64,000 nt of DNA from Agapetus fuscipes (Eukaryota; Arthropoda; Insecta; Trichoptera; Glossosomatidae), in the NCBI GenBank assembly GCA_951799405.1, contig OX637350.1, forward strand, positions 4,201,852 through 4,265,851, in the 5' to 3' direction. The position numbers were made by a program, and so were the translations under genes. The notes beneath the pieces were generated by a model. That model made no database searches. It was not told where the DNA came from and worked only from the letters and a program-made list of their open reading frames with translations. Shown piece after piece: positions 10,310-19,510 of this stretch (position 1 is the stretch's first letter; each line of letters starts with the position of its first letter).

Positions 10310-10532
10310 AGTGATGATGGATGATTTATTTCCGGTGGCGCCGTTTAATGATCACAGACCATCTCAAGGGCGCCGTGGCTCTTCGAAAACAGCATTTTTT
10401 TTAAGTCCTCTTCTGAAGGTGATGGTGGGCTAGTCAGAGCGAAGGTCGACAACTGGCCCGGCTACCCCAAAGCTCCTGTCCGCAAAATTGTATGTATTTG
10501 CTCTTATTGGTTCTTTGATCCTGTTGACGTTT
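10310..10532 (-). pseudogene. CR1/Jockey-like LINE C-terminal fragment
   Basis: The minus strand matches the LINE at 36460-36799: RIKEPIRAN, NFADRSFGVAGP, then VDLRSD, and the 3' UTR GGCGCCACCGGAAATAAAT followed by an ATC-type tail (plus strand GATGATGGATGA at ~10314). A deletion removes the residues between AGP and VDLRS. Only about 220 bp survive, consistent with 5' truncation. Confidence 0.75.
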
Positions 10533-11070
10533 AATTTGTGGATATTTAAAATTTCAATATTTCGTGAATAGCTGTATTCACGTGTTGCTACCCCAGCCAA
10601 ATACTATGGTCAGAGAGTACCACGAGCACTCTTCATCACAGAGGTCCGAGTTCGCACGGCATTTACAGCAACAACAGCGGAGGGCCCGGGGCTTATTGAC
10701 CATTCGCCTTTAAAATTTTGTATACAATGCCGCCAAGTACAAAACACAACGTTAAAACTCAACCATACAGTTTACCCAAAACATATATCAAGTTTCACGA
10801 TCAACAGAAGTGCTGTTTAAGTTTTTTGATAAACGCTATGGTTGAGTTAAATCGAAAAGTTTTATATTTTGAGCACACTACATTGCGAGTACAAGAATAT
10901 CGTATGCGGACCTTTGTCAAAAATCATGAGAAATTTAGTTTGTTTACAGATGAAAAATGAGAGATTTTAAAATTATTTCCAATAATGGACTTTCTCATTT
11001 TTGCATCCTATACATTTATTTTTTGTACATGAACATTTTGTACTCAAAACCAATATATCTATCTATAATA
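10533..11070. other. No gene or recognised repeat
   Basis: An open frame at 10718-10960 (+, 80 codons) shows no recognisable domain or splice context. No shared repeat seen. Confidence 0.45.
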
Positions 11071-11074
11071 TAAG

Positions 11075-11218
11075 CTGCAAGTATATTATATTACACGAAC
11101 ACATGCCTCATGTGGGCTTACAGCATAAAAACCCAAACTCAAATGTACATAAACCCTGAAACTCTTGCCTTTCTTCCCTGACACAAGGGCGACATTGGCA
11201 AAGCGAACTATTTCTCAT
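11075..11218 (-). repeat. Rpt-A copy, decayed
   Basis: It retains AAGCTGCAAGTATATTATAT, CATGCCTCATGTGGGC, the AACTCTTGCC block and CATTGGCAAAGCGAAC. The 5' end is lost. A second short Rpt-A tail (ATAATCTAAGTTGCAAAGAG) follows at 11227-11260. Confidence 0.75.
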
Positions 11219-11335
11219 GTATAAAAATAAATAATCTAAGTTGCAAAGAGATTTTAAGATTGAAGAGTCGAATCAAATGCAAGATACCAAATATCAAATG
11301 GGTTGGGGAAGATTGGAAAAAGTTGTAGGAATTTA

Positions 11336-11452
11336 TCGTGTAAGTACACAAATAGCATTATGTAAGCGCAAACATACACTTGTTTGCTTATAGGCATTAA
11401 TTTATTTTGAATCTTAAACGTTGTTATATCCTTGCAGCTTAGATTATAGATT
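11336..11452 (+). repeat. Rpt-A copy, 5'-truncated, A3-like
   Basis: Only the 3' half is present: GTGTAAGTACACAAATAGC to CCTTGCAGCTTAGATTATAG. 5' truncation is what LINE-type retroposition produces. Confidence 0.8.
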
Positions 11453-11459
11453 CGCTAAT

Positions 11460-12077
11460 TTGGATCCTTAAGTTGACTAAACGATAACAAAAATTAGATG
11501 ACCAGTTTTTTTTTTATGCGGGATGAAATAAATTTGCGAACTGCATTCTGTGTCGCAAAAAAAAATGCAAACATTTTCAACGCGTGACTAATCCACCACA
11601 GGAATACCGGAAAGTAAAACGCATGCAGATATTCTGAGAAATAAAATAACGTATGTATGCCCCGTCTAGCGTTGTTACGGTCAATAATAGTTCCTTAGAC
11701 AAGGCAATGCTCAGTACAAATACCGATAGTATAAGAATTAACTTAAGCATTTTACCAACAAAATGTATGGTGACTGAAATACCGCCTCCAGTTAGCGTTT
11801 TCGCTTCAGTACAATTTTGGTGAAATTCTATGATTGTTGAACGTAAAGTTGGGTTACGGAAACGTGGGCGTGAAGGAAAATTTGTATGGTCGTAAATTTT
11901 CAACCTCGTATGCGAAAACGAGTTGATTTGTGGAAACCGTTAAACAAACGGTCTAAGCGCAAGAGATAGATTGAATTTTTCTGTCAGTATTTTATGTAGG
12001 TACCTTAAACACTTTCTTCGTCCGTACTTATAATTATAATTATTAACAAAACTCAGGATTACCTACACTTTTTATAC
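11460..12077. other. No supported gene
   Basis: A 108-codon minus-strand frame (11577-11903) has a hydrophobic stretch (L-K-L-I-L-I-L-S-V-F-V-L-S-I-A) after an internal Met. I recognise no family and see no splice or promoter support. Confidence 0.4.
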
Positions 12078-12318
12078 TATATAATCTATAATCAAAGTAG
12101 CAAGTATGTATAACCTTCTTTAAGATTCACTTTACATGCATCCCTGTGCTTGCCCACAAACAGGCCCGTGTACATTTGCGCTTACAAATGCTGCATATGA
12201 ACTTACAAATTAAAATCCAAATCTCAAATGAACATAAACCCTGCAACATTTACTAGCCTTTCCTGAAACAGGGGTGACACTGGAAAAGTGTCATACCAAC
12301 CTATATGCTATAAGTCGA
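12078..12318 (-). repeat. Rpt-A copy with internal deletion
   Basis: Nearly full length on the minus strand (TATAATCAAAGTAGCAAG to ACCAACCTATATGC). The ~35 bp block containing GAACCATTTTTTACAGTATG is missing: AAAAGTG joins directly to TCATACCAACC. Confidence 0.8.
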
Positions 12319-12369
12319 GGATATTTGTGTTTTTAAATAGATTTCTGGAGAGGAATGAAATTTAACAAT

Positions 12370-12570
12370 CTATTTTGCCTGGCTAGAAACAGGTATAATA
12401 AACATTATCGATTAATAATTCATTAATTAAGATTTTAATCTTTTAAATAAAGTCTATAGTGAAAATAAACAGTGTTTTGCTTGAAAAATTTCATCCAAAA
12501 ATTATAAATTGAAACAAAATGAATTTTCACAGTGTTAATACACAAACAATACAAAATATAATAATTCATT
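12370..12570 (+). repeat. Rpt-J copy, Penelope-like terminal sequence
   Basis: Contains AATAAACAGTGTTTTGC and TGAATTTTCACAGTGTTAAT followed by ACACAAAC. The second block recurs at 14228-14270 and 42712-42765 and inverted at 56148-56178 and 58808-58845. At 42.5 and 58.8 kb it is linked to hammerhead-like sequence. Confidence 0.6.
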
Positions 12571-12621
12571 ATTTGATATTTTCTTGAATTATTAATTAAT
12601 AATTCAGGTCAAAGTTATTGT

Positions 12622-12714
12622 CAATAGGACACGGTGCAGGCGGGGCTCAAACTTGCGATTTTTTCAAATACGCAAATTCGAATGCCGACGCCGTATCCCC
12701 TTGACCATACCAGC
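12622..12714 (-). repeat. tRNA-like SINE head
   Basis: On the minus strand TGGTCAAGGGGATACGGCGT resembles an A box and TTTGAGCCCCG a B box. Spacing is wide (about 50 bp) and the intervening arm contains CATTCGAATTTGCG. It is not a functional tRNA. No second full copy is in the window, though a related head may lie at 35455-35545. Confidence 0.45.
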
Positions 12715-12719
12715 GAAAA

Positions 12720-13250
12720 AAAAAAGTGCATTAATAAATTTTACTGATTTTATCTTTTCCCGTTTCTTATTTCTATTGAAAATCTAACTCACACGCGATC
12801 TAAGGGAGTTAATGTAGTGTTTTATACTCGGTGTTCAGATGCTAGCTCATCCAGTTTAGAAAATTCGAGAACATTCTAGAAAATTCTATTCGAGACAGGC
12901 CTTTATTAGTCAATATTGGAAATCGAGTCGCACTACTTGGAAGTCTATAATAAAATGGAGAAATCGACACGTTAATTACTAATTGATTTAAAATGCGCAT
13001 TTAATAGACCAACACAGACCATTAGAGATATATAGACCACATGGGTTGGTACTTCTGCGTGAGAAAATAAATATATATAAATATATACCTACTTGTTGAA
13101 TTGATATATTATAGCAATTAAATTTAAAAAAATACGATACGATAATAAAAAAATATATAGATATCAAATTAAAAGCGCTCTATACTCTTAGCCAGTCGTT
13201 TTTGTATCGTAAACTTGATGAGCTTAGTAAAAGAGTGACAATAATGAAAA
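12720..13250. other. No gene or recognised repeat
   Basis: AT-rich DNA with ATATAT tracts around 13070. Nothing coding or shared. Confidence 0.45.
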
Positions 13251-13254
13251 AAAT

Positions 13255-13480
13255 CAGTCCGTAGTGGCAACACTTCGGACTCGTAAATGGAAGGTTGTGG
13301 ATTCGGATCCCGGCGGAGCACAAAAATATACCATTTATATTTCGAATGTGCTCTTCGCTGGGTTGAAAAATTCATACACCTTTACCAATGATCGGTCACC
13401 AAAGGTCCATCCAGCCTTACAGCAACTGGGTCTTGCTTGAGTATTGGCGCTTTGTAGCGACGACCAAGCTCGTACACCTC
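13255..13480 (+). repeat. SINE-B copy without 5S head
   Basis: The head is TCCGTAGTGGCAACACTTCG, then a B box GGATTCGGATCCC, then CGGCGGAGCACAAAAATATA. The body follows: CTCTTCGCTGGGTTGAAAAA, GATCGGTCACCAAAGGTCC, CAACTGGGTCTTGCTTGAG, CGACGACCAAGCTCG. It stops before the usual GAGGTGTGATTCACAC tail. Confidence 0.88.
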
Positions 13481-13845
13481 TGCGGCACAACAAGTGTCAT
13501 AGACCCCTAAAGTCTTTAGAATCTAGGGAGTCTCCCGCACAGGATTTCTTAAAAAAAAAAATATATTATGAAAAACCATTAAAATTATTAATATTCTTGG
13601 AAAGAGTTTTTCCATGTTTTCTCAAAAATTATCCAAATCGGCTTCTTGCAAGACTAAATAATGTATAATTCTGTAATAAAAGAAAATAATTAAGTATGTA
13701 CATTGAAAATAAAGCCTGTGAAAAAACGATAACAATTTGTGGTGACACTTTTTAAGTTACATGTTTTTTAAACTTTATAATTTAGATTAATTATCAACAA
13801 ACACGCCTTTTTCTTTTACTACTGTCATTCTATTACTAATTAATG
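13481..13845. other. No gene or recognised repeat
   Basis: A short open frame at 13444-13668 reads through the SINE end into AT-rich DNA and has no recognisable domain. Confidence 0.45.
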
Positions 13846-13849
13846 TTGG

Positions 13850-14052
13850 AAGAGCCCGGGCCAACATGTTGACCTGGGGATTTCTGGGAACACTATGTGA
13901 GTGTGGAGCTAACTATGGGGCACCTGCGGTGTTGTCCCTCCTGTCCGACAAGCTGCTCCATGGATGATCTCTTTGCGGGAAACCAAAGAGCTGTAGACAT
14001 TGCTCGTTACTGGGCCAATACGGTGTGAAGCTGACACGAAGAAGAAGAAGAC
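13850..14052 (+). pseudogene. LINE C-terminal zinc-finger region, decayed
   Basis: Matches the minus-strand copy at 24465-24845: GRARANMLTWGFLG then L-C-E-C-G, the nucleotide block CTGTCCGACAAGCTGC, and the end TACTGGGCCAATACGGTGTG. A frameshift and a deletion lie after the CECG. The 3' end carries GAAGAAGAAGAAG (14039-14050), the same tail as the 24 kb copy. Confidence 0.8.
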
Positions 14053-14119
14053 TCTATTACTAAGACCATAAAGTTTAAGAATCAATTTATATGCCTATCT
14101 TTAAAACGACTGGTTTAGG

Positions 14120-14275
14120 GTACAGTTAACGTTTATAATCTGTAATCCTTACAAGAAATTGTAAAAATAAAATCGTTTTTCAAATTAATAAAAAAAACGT
14201 TTTTTTTACAGTTAATTTGCAAAATTTACAATGAATTTTCAGTGTTAATACACAAACGATTAAAAATATATGAAA
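14120..14275 (+). repeat. Rpt-J copy, partial
   Basis: TGAATTTTCAGTGTTAATACAC at 14233-14254 matches the Rpt-J core, missing two bases. It is preceded by T-rich sequence. Confidence 0.5.
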
Positions 14276-14740
14276 GTCATTTATCAGCTTCACAACTCTT
14301 ACAATTGAAAACAATTTATATAAACAATTTTTATTATGCCCATATTAAGTAAGATTTATATGGCAAAATAAATTCACAAAGATATTTTATTGTATCGATT
14401 AAATTCAATTTTACACGGTACTCGATAATAACAGAATCTTAATAATTAAAAAGAAAATAATGTATTTAAGATTTATCAGATTTCTCTGCATTCTAAATCC
14501 CAGCGACTTCAGAAAATTTCACTTTTTAAATATCAGAAACACCATTTTATTAATCGATAATAACGACTGATTTTATCGGCGGTTAAACGTGTTTTTAATA
14601 TTTCAAATCGTGTTTAAAAGGTATGAACAAGTCATGTGAGTGAATGTGCAGTTAAAAAAAAAGAAAATGTTGAACTAGGCACAGTATTTCTGATTACCTA
14701 CAACATAAATCATAATTTATATATTCGTATACAGCTGAGC
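14276..14740. other. No gene or recognised repeat
   Basis: AT-rich, no coding or shared repeat signal seen. Confidence 0.45.
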
Positions 14741-14835
14741 AATAATCTCTAATCTAAGTTGCAAAGATATATTACATTTAAGATTCATATGAAATGCATT
14801 CGCATAAGCAGACACCTATAAATATCTGTCAGATT
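14741..14835 (-). repeat. Rpt-A fragment, 3' end only
   Basis: CTCTAATCTAAGTTGCAAAG to AAGCAGACACCTATAAAT. It is truncated at the same general region as other 5'-truncated copies and lies just before another minus-strand copy. Confidence 0.8.
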
Positions 14836-14841
14836 AACCGT

Positions 14842-15065
14842 CTTATCTAATCTAATATAAGTTGCAAAGATATGTAACACTGGATGCATTCTCACAAGCA
14901 AACACTTACAAATGCTATAAATGAACGTGTAAAATACAAACCTCAAATGAACATACACCCTGGAATTTTGTCAGCCTTCCCTGAAACAGGGGTGACATTG
15001 GCAAAGTGAACCAATTTTTAACAGTATTGGTGGTCAGCCTCATAACAACCTGTAAGTCAAGGAAC
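14842..15065 (-). repeat. Rpt-A copy, near full length
   Basis: From CTTATCTAATCTAATATAAG to CCTGTAAGTCAAGGAAC, which is the complement of the recurring 5' boundary. There is a small deletion near 14880 (CACTGGATGCATTC). Confidence 0.85.
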
Positions 15066-15829
15066 AAAAGGATGACGGAAAAACAGCTAGTCTTCTGCAT
15101 CACAGGAGGCAGTTACACGATAAACGGATCTTACATAAATCAAATCCAAGAAGAAAAATGATCATCCTCACCGACAGGATCATAATAATCATCAAGAGTT
15201 CTCATAGCTTCGTTTGTGAATACCGCAGCGACATGTGATCCCAAGTATCGAGGACAAGCGGCGTGGGCGGGGCCATTGTTCTAAAATCGGCATTTCGGCG
15301 GATGGAACATTTCAACCCAAGATGGTTTTCTAAAAGCCATTCATCTCCTCTTAATGGAAACCAACGACCGGCCGGGCAATCATCCGATTCGGGATGATGC
15401 CGAAATTGATAGTACCTCTGCACCGAATTTATGGACGTTTATATAGAAATAAATGGTCGCAATTAGTGATCGGAACAGCACGTACAATCCATAGCAATTT
15501 ATACCGGTTCGAAACGAAAGTTTTTCGACTAATGACTATTGTAAAGCAGAATGGCAAACGCTGGTTTTTTTTTTGTAGTTACTGTGTGGCAGAAATTCTT
15601 TTGTTGCTTTTGAATGTCAAATTGCCCGAACAATACCCGAAAACACGGCAATGACTTAGTTTCTCACAAATTAATGAATTTTCTTAATGCTACTCTTTTT
15701 TTCTGAATCGTTAGATTTGGCATCCCGAGTCGAATTTGCATCGAATGAAATCGTTCACCTACATTTTGTTTTACCGCCATCGATTTCAAGGTCAAGTCAC
15801 GTACTTAAAAGATACTGTTACTATTTACT
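15066..15829. other. No supported gene
   Basis: More GC-rich DNA around 15180-15420 with overlapping open frames on both strands (73 and 86 codons). No recognisable motif and no shared copy. Confidence 0.4.
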
Positions 15830-16143
15830 TGAGTAAAATTTAATCAATCTTCGATAAAATTAATTTTAAAATTCACTCACATTTGGTCACAGTTAAACTT
15901 TCGTACTATCTCGCTCAACGGTCTAGGTACTAGTCTGCCCTCTAACCATCGCGATCCCTATTTATAGGTGTATAAGGGTTACTCTGGCATACGCCAGAAC
16001 ATGCTAGATTATACTTAATTAGAAGCTTCAAGCGAACACTAGTACAACCATCCAAATACCTACATCTAGAGACACACAAGTAAGTAAAAATAGAAACACA
16101 ATCATAAGTAAACATACACAGATTTACAATCACACATTCGTAA
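15830..16143 (-). mobile_element. Rpt-K copy 2, LTR-like
   Basis: The minus strand holds CTCTAGATGTAGGTATTTGG, TGTTCTGGCGTATGCCAGAG and the TATA-like CACCTATAAATAGGGATCGC, then GGGCAGACTAGTACC. The order matches copy 1 (5488-5820). The two copies are diverged, so both are old. It sits directly against a minus-strand Rpt-A. Confidence 0.5.
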
Positions 16144-16357
16144 CTATAATCTATAATCTAAGTTGCAAGGATATATTCATTCAAAGCTCTCAGATGTATG
16201 CCCACAAACAAACACGTGTAGTTCGCGCTTACAAATGCTGATAGTGTACTTACAAATAAAATCCAAACCTCAAATGAACATAAGCCCTGCAACTCTTGCC
16301 GACATTCCCTGAAACAGGGGTGCCATTGGAAAAGTGAACCATTTTTTACAGTATGGT
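16144..16357 (-). repeat. Rpt-A copy, subtype A3
   Basis: Begins CTATAATCTATAATCTAAG and ends TTTTTTACAGTATGG, the exact internal start point of the copies at 5265 and 57132. It contains the A3 marker AAAGCTCTCAGATGTATG. Confidence 0.9.
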
Positions 16358-16496
16358 TTTTTACAACAATTCGTAATAATTTGAGTTTCGGAATCTGTTG
16401 GCATTATTGAGGGAGCACTGAAACGGCACCTTTACAAAATATCTCAGGAATATAAATATAAAATATATATCAAAATAAATATCAAAATATATCAGG

Positions 16497-16545
16497 GCCC
16501 TTGAGGCCCTTGTGACACACACAAAAACGGCGCTCTTTTGTCATG
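16497..16545 (+). repeat. SINE-B tail fragment
   Basis: GAGGCCCTTGTGACACACAC then AAAAACGGCGCTC resembles the SINE-B end GAGGTGTGATACACACAAAA then ACAGCGCTC at 32.3 kb. Short, so tentative. Confidence 0.4.
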
Positions 16546-17860
16546 TAAAAAAATCAATAAATAAATTATCCTCATATAGTACCCATGGCATTCGGTAACT
16601 GTTTTGATAATCACTAAATCAACCAGTTCGCGCTTGTTTGTCGTAAAAGATACACATCTCCTGATGACTTAGGATACGATTCCGACGAAACATGGGAAAA
16701 TTCGTTCTCCTCTCTCCGCGATCCGTTAAATCATGTGAAAAACGTCTTTCTTCTTCTTTTCGCAAGAAGTAGCCAATACCTCTACATAATTCTAAAACCC
16801 TCGACACTCATACAAAACTATCCTTAAGGTCTTCTAGCGAAGAAGAAAATTCAGACAAGAGGCCTGCCCAAAACTCAAAATAAAAATCATAAATATTGCT
16901 ACAGTGAAAAGAATACTTGGTATGTAAATTTTAGCATTATAAATATATATTTGAGAATAAAATATGCAGAAGTATATTTTTTTGCCAAATAGGTAAACAA
17001 AATTTTGCAGTAGGTATAAGTAGAGTTGAAACATATATATTTAAGAAAAATTTAAATCGCCGTTAAAGATCATTTCACTCTCAATGAAATGCTAGATCGA
17101 TGTTTTTCCTTTCGATTTTAAAGAAAGCAATCGGATGCCGTTAGACTAGAAGCAATAAAAGTTAGAGTTGGATTCCCATGTCGGCGGAAGCTCCATATAA
17201 CTGACGGATGTCCACAACATGTTTCCGATCTCTAATCATTACACAGTACCAAGTACAAAACTAAAAAAAGGTATGAAAAGTGAAACGCTCACTAGAGGCG
17301 CTGTATTAGTTTCCATACATTTGGGACACCGGTCTTCCTTACACTGATGTTGAGTATTTTATAGTTATACTGGTACGGGTAAATGTTACTGTCGCTTTCT
17401 TGATTTCACTCTTGTAGCTGGTTGCAAAGACGCCCCAGGGCAAGCCAATGGCAGCAAAAGAACCAGTATAGTGGAAATCATTGTATTCCGCAGCGGATCC
17501 CCAGTAATCCTACACATCTTTCTTTACTTTACGGTACTTACGATCCAGAAAGAATTCCACAAATTTAAGCCATAATTTGCTTTCAATTCAGCAAAAATAG
17601 TTATCCTAACCTTTAGAAGACCTTAAGATCCTGGGTAGAGATGAAATAAATAAAAAGTCCCCACAAACCAACAGATAGTCACCAACCTGTCTGACAAACG
17701 TGGTAACTTATTGCCAAGTTCCTCCAGCTAGACATCGAAATGTTTTAATTTTAAAATTTTGAACAGCGCAGCGTTTGAAAGGCATGAAGAATATTGGAAT
17801 AGACCTACGTCCAGGAATGGAATTTAGAGAACAAAATACTTCTCTCTCAATCAATTGATA
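16546..17860. other. No gene; one short repeat (Rpt-F)
   Basis: Open frames at 16619-16807 and 16834-17034 (-) lack any recognisable domain. Rpt-F lies at 17268-17330: GTATGAAAAGTGAAACGCTC then ACTAGAGGCGCTG. It recurs diverged at 22860-22910, 39167-39225 and 58338-58376. Confidence 0.5.
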
Positions 17861-18008
17861 GTCTCGCCGCAGGGGTGGCCGGTACCTCCGCAGATGCGTC
17901 TCCACTTTTTTCTCTCCTTTCATCTCTTCAAGATTCATCACTTTCCTCATACATACACTTCTCTTGCAGATTCTCACTCTGCACGTTAAATTCTTTCGCA
18001 ATCTCACC
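17861..18008 (-). pseudogene. RTE-like LINE 3' coding end, decayed
   Basis: The minus strand encodes V-C-M-R-K-V-M-N-L-E-E-M-K, then K-V-E-T-H-L-R-R-Y-R-P-P-L-R-R, the frame-eroded equivalent of the end of the 6.8-7.4 kb LINE. The 3' nucleotides GGCCACCCCTGCGGCGAGAC correspond to its GGCCACCCCTAGAGG end. Confidence 0.65.
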
Positions 18009-18420
18009 TTACAAAACTAAAAATTAGAACCACATGGTGGTATTTTCAAATAGAAAAGCCATGGCTCATACGCACCCTACAGTTAATTTTCCATACAAAA
18101 AAACCGATGATCCGCAGATAAGCAAGTATTCTGTGAATAGCATTGTTTTAGACCAGCTTCAGTGCTTTTCCGACAGGCCAATAATTCAAAACCTTCGCAT
18201 AAAAAAAACTATATTTCCATTAATCATGTAGAAATAAAAACCACACGATTTTGGTTTTCTATTTGTGTTGTCTCTACTTGCAGGTAAGTAAACACGCGTT
18301 CACGCCCATACTGGCTGTTGCAACACACGACCACATCAGGCAGTGAAAATTGTACAGTTCTTTGCACTTGTTCGTTCACACACATACAGTGAGAACGTCC
18401 AGCTAGTACATCGTCATCCA
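18009..18420. other. No gene or recognised repeat
   Basis: Overlapping 65-codon frames on both strands without domains. Nothing shared elsewhere in the window. Confidence 0.4.
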
Positions 18421-18634
18421 TTGCTTGTTTGGCTTATCTGCCATTTGATTCAAGATGACCTTTCAATGAAATTGTCTTAAGAATCACATCCCACACAATC
18501 TGAGCTAAGAAAAAAAAAAAGGCTGTAATGTGAGAGTTGTTTTTAAATATTTTAAAAATCAATTTCCAGCTTTCGTAAGACACATTGATCCAGTACAAAT
18601 ACAAACATTGCTCGTGTGAAATTGCCAGGCGCAA
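18421..18634 (-). repeat. Rpt-E copy 3, full
   Basis: Inverted match to 1410-1620: GCTTGTTTGGCTTATC, GATGACCTTTCAATGAAATT, CACAATCTGAGCTAAG, AGACACATTGATCCAGTA. It is better preserved than the copy at 1672. Confidence 0.75.
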
Positions 18635-18782
18635 ATTACATTTCAGAATAAATATTTTCTCCCATCCTTTTCAAATAACTCATTTGGAATTAACTAAAGT
18701 GCTAACGATGGCTCCAATGGAACTTGACTTTTTCAATTTTAAATCTGAATTAATCATGTTTAATGTTTTTTTACCATATATA

Positions 18783-19186
18783 TTATGCGGCTGACCACCC
18801 ATGCTGTAGAAAATGGTTCACTTTGCCAATGTCACCTCTGTTTCAGGGAAGGTCGGCAGGAGTTGCAGGGTATATGTTCATTTGAGATTCGGGTTTTTAT
18901 TTTGTAGGCCCACATGCGGCATGTTTAAGCGCAAAATAAAAGGTACGGTCTGATTGTGAAAATGCATATAATGTGAATCCTTAATGTTACATATATAACC
19001 CCGTTCAAGATGGCTGGATGGAGTGGTGGCGGATTGCCGTGCAGTGGGAATGTGGGACTGGAGGAGGAAGACGTTGGATAGACAGCGCTGGCAGCTGTTG
19101 CTGAGGGAGGCCAAGACCCCCCCCCCGGGTTGTCGTGCCAATGATGATGATGATGATGACATATATTTGCAACTTAGATTAGATAT
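18783..19186 (+). repeat. Rpt-A copy, A2, interrupted by a LINE
   Basis: TTATGCGGCTGACCACCCAT to TGTTACATATAT (18783-18996), then a 162 bp insertion, then ACATATATTTGCAACTTAG ending at 19186. Removing the insertion and one ACATATAT restores a normal A2 3' end. Confidence 0.9.
18997..19158 (+). mobile_element. 5'-truncated LINE insertion with 8-bp TSD
   Basis: Flanked by ACATATAT at 18989-18996 and 19159-19166. One frame reads RWLDGVVADCRAVGMWDWRR, then L-D-R-Q-R-W, ending E-A-K-T before the stop region. This is the conserved C-terminal tail of RTE/CR1-like LINEs. The 3' end is CGGGTTGTCGTGCCA followed by an ATG repeat (19140-19158). A run of ten C's lies at 19116-19125. Confidence 0.85.
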
Positions 19187-19510
19187 TGCCTACCTATTAG
19201 GCGCTTGTGCCTGTATGGGATGCACGCTCCTGGAAATTGCTTCTGATGGACATAAGACAAACGAGCACCAAGTGGACGACATATCGACGCTTAGAATTTA
19301 GAAAACATTCAATGGAACCTTTGACGGACGTCAGCCGAACCGCCGACTAACGGACAGGCAGTTTTGAGACTTGATATTCGAGACGAGAACAGCTCACAAA
19401 CGTGTTCGTGATACATTCATCATCAGTAACACTGACGGATTTATGACCTTCCACTTAATATCCATCATCGTCATGAGATACAGTTTACTTTTTTTTTGTG
19501 GTTGGTGAAT
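19187..19510. other. No gene or recognised repeat
   Basis: Spacer before the 19.5 kb transposon. No coding or shared repeat signal. Confidence 0.45.

Noticed and set aside
11577..11903. 108-codon frame with a hydrophobic stretch as a secreted or membrane protein
   Set aside because: Hydrophobic segment is internal, no family recognised, no conservation evidence.
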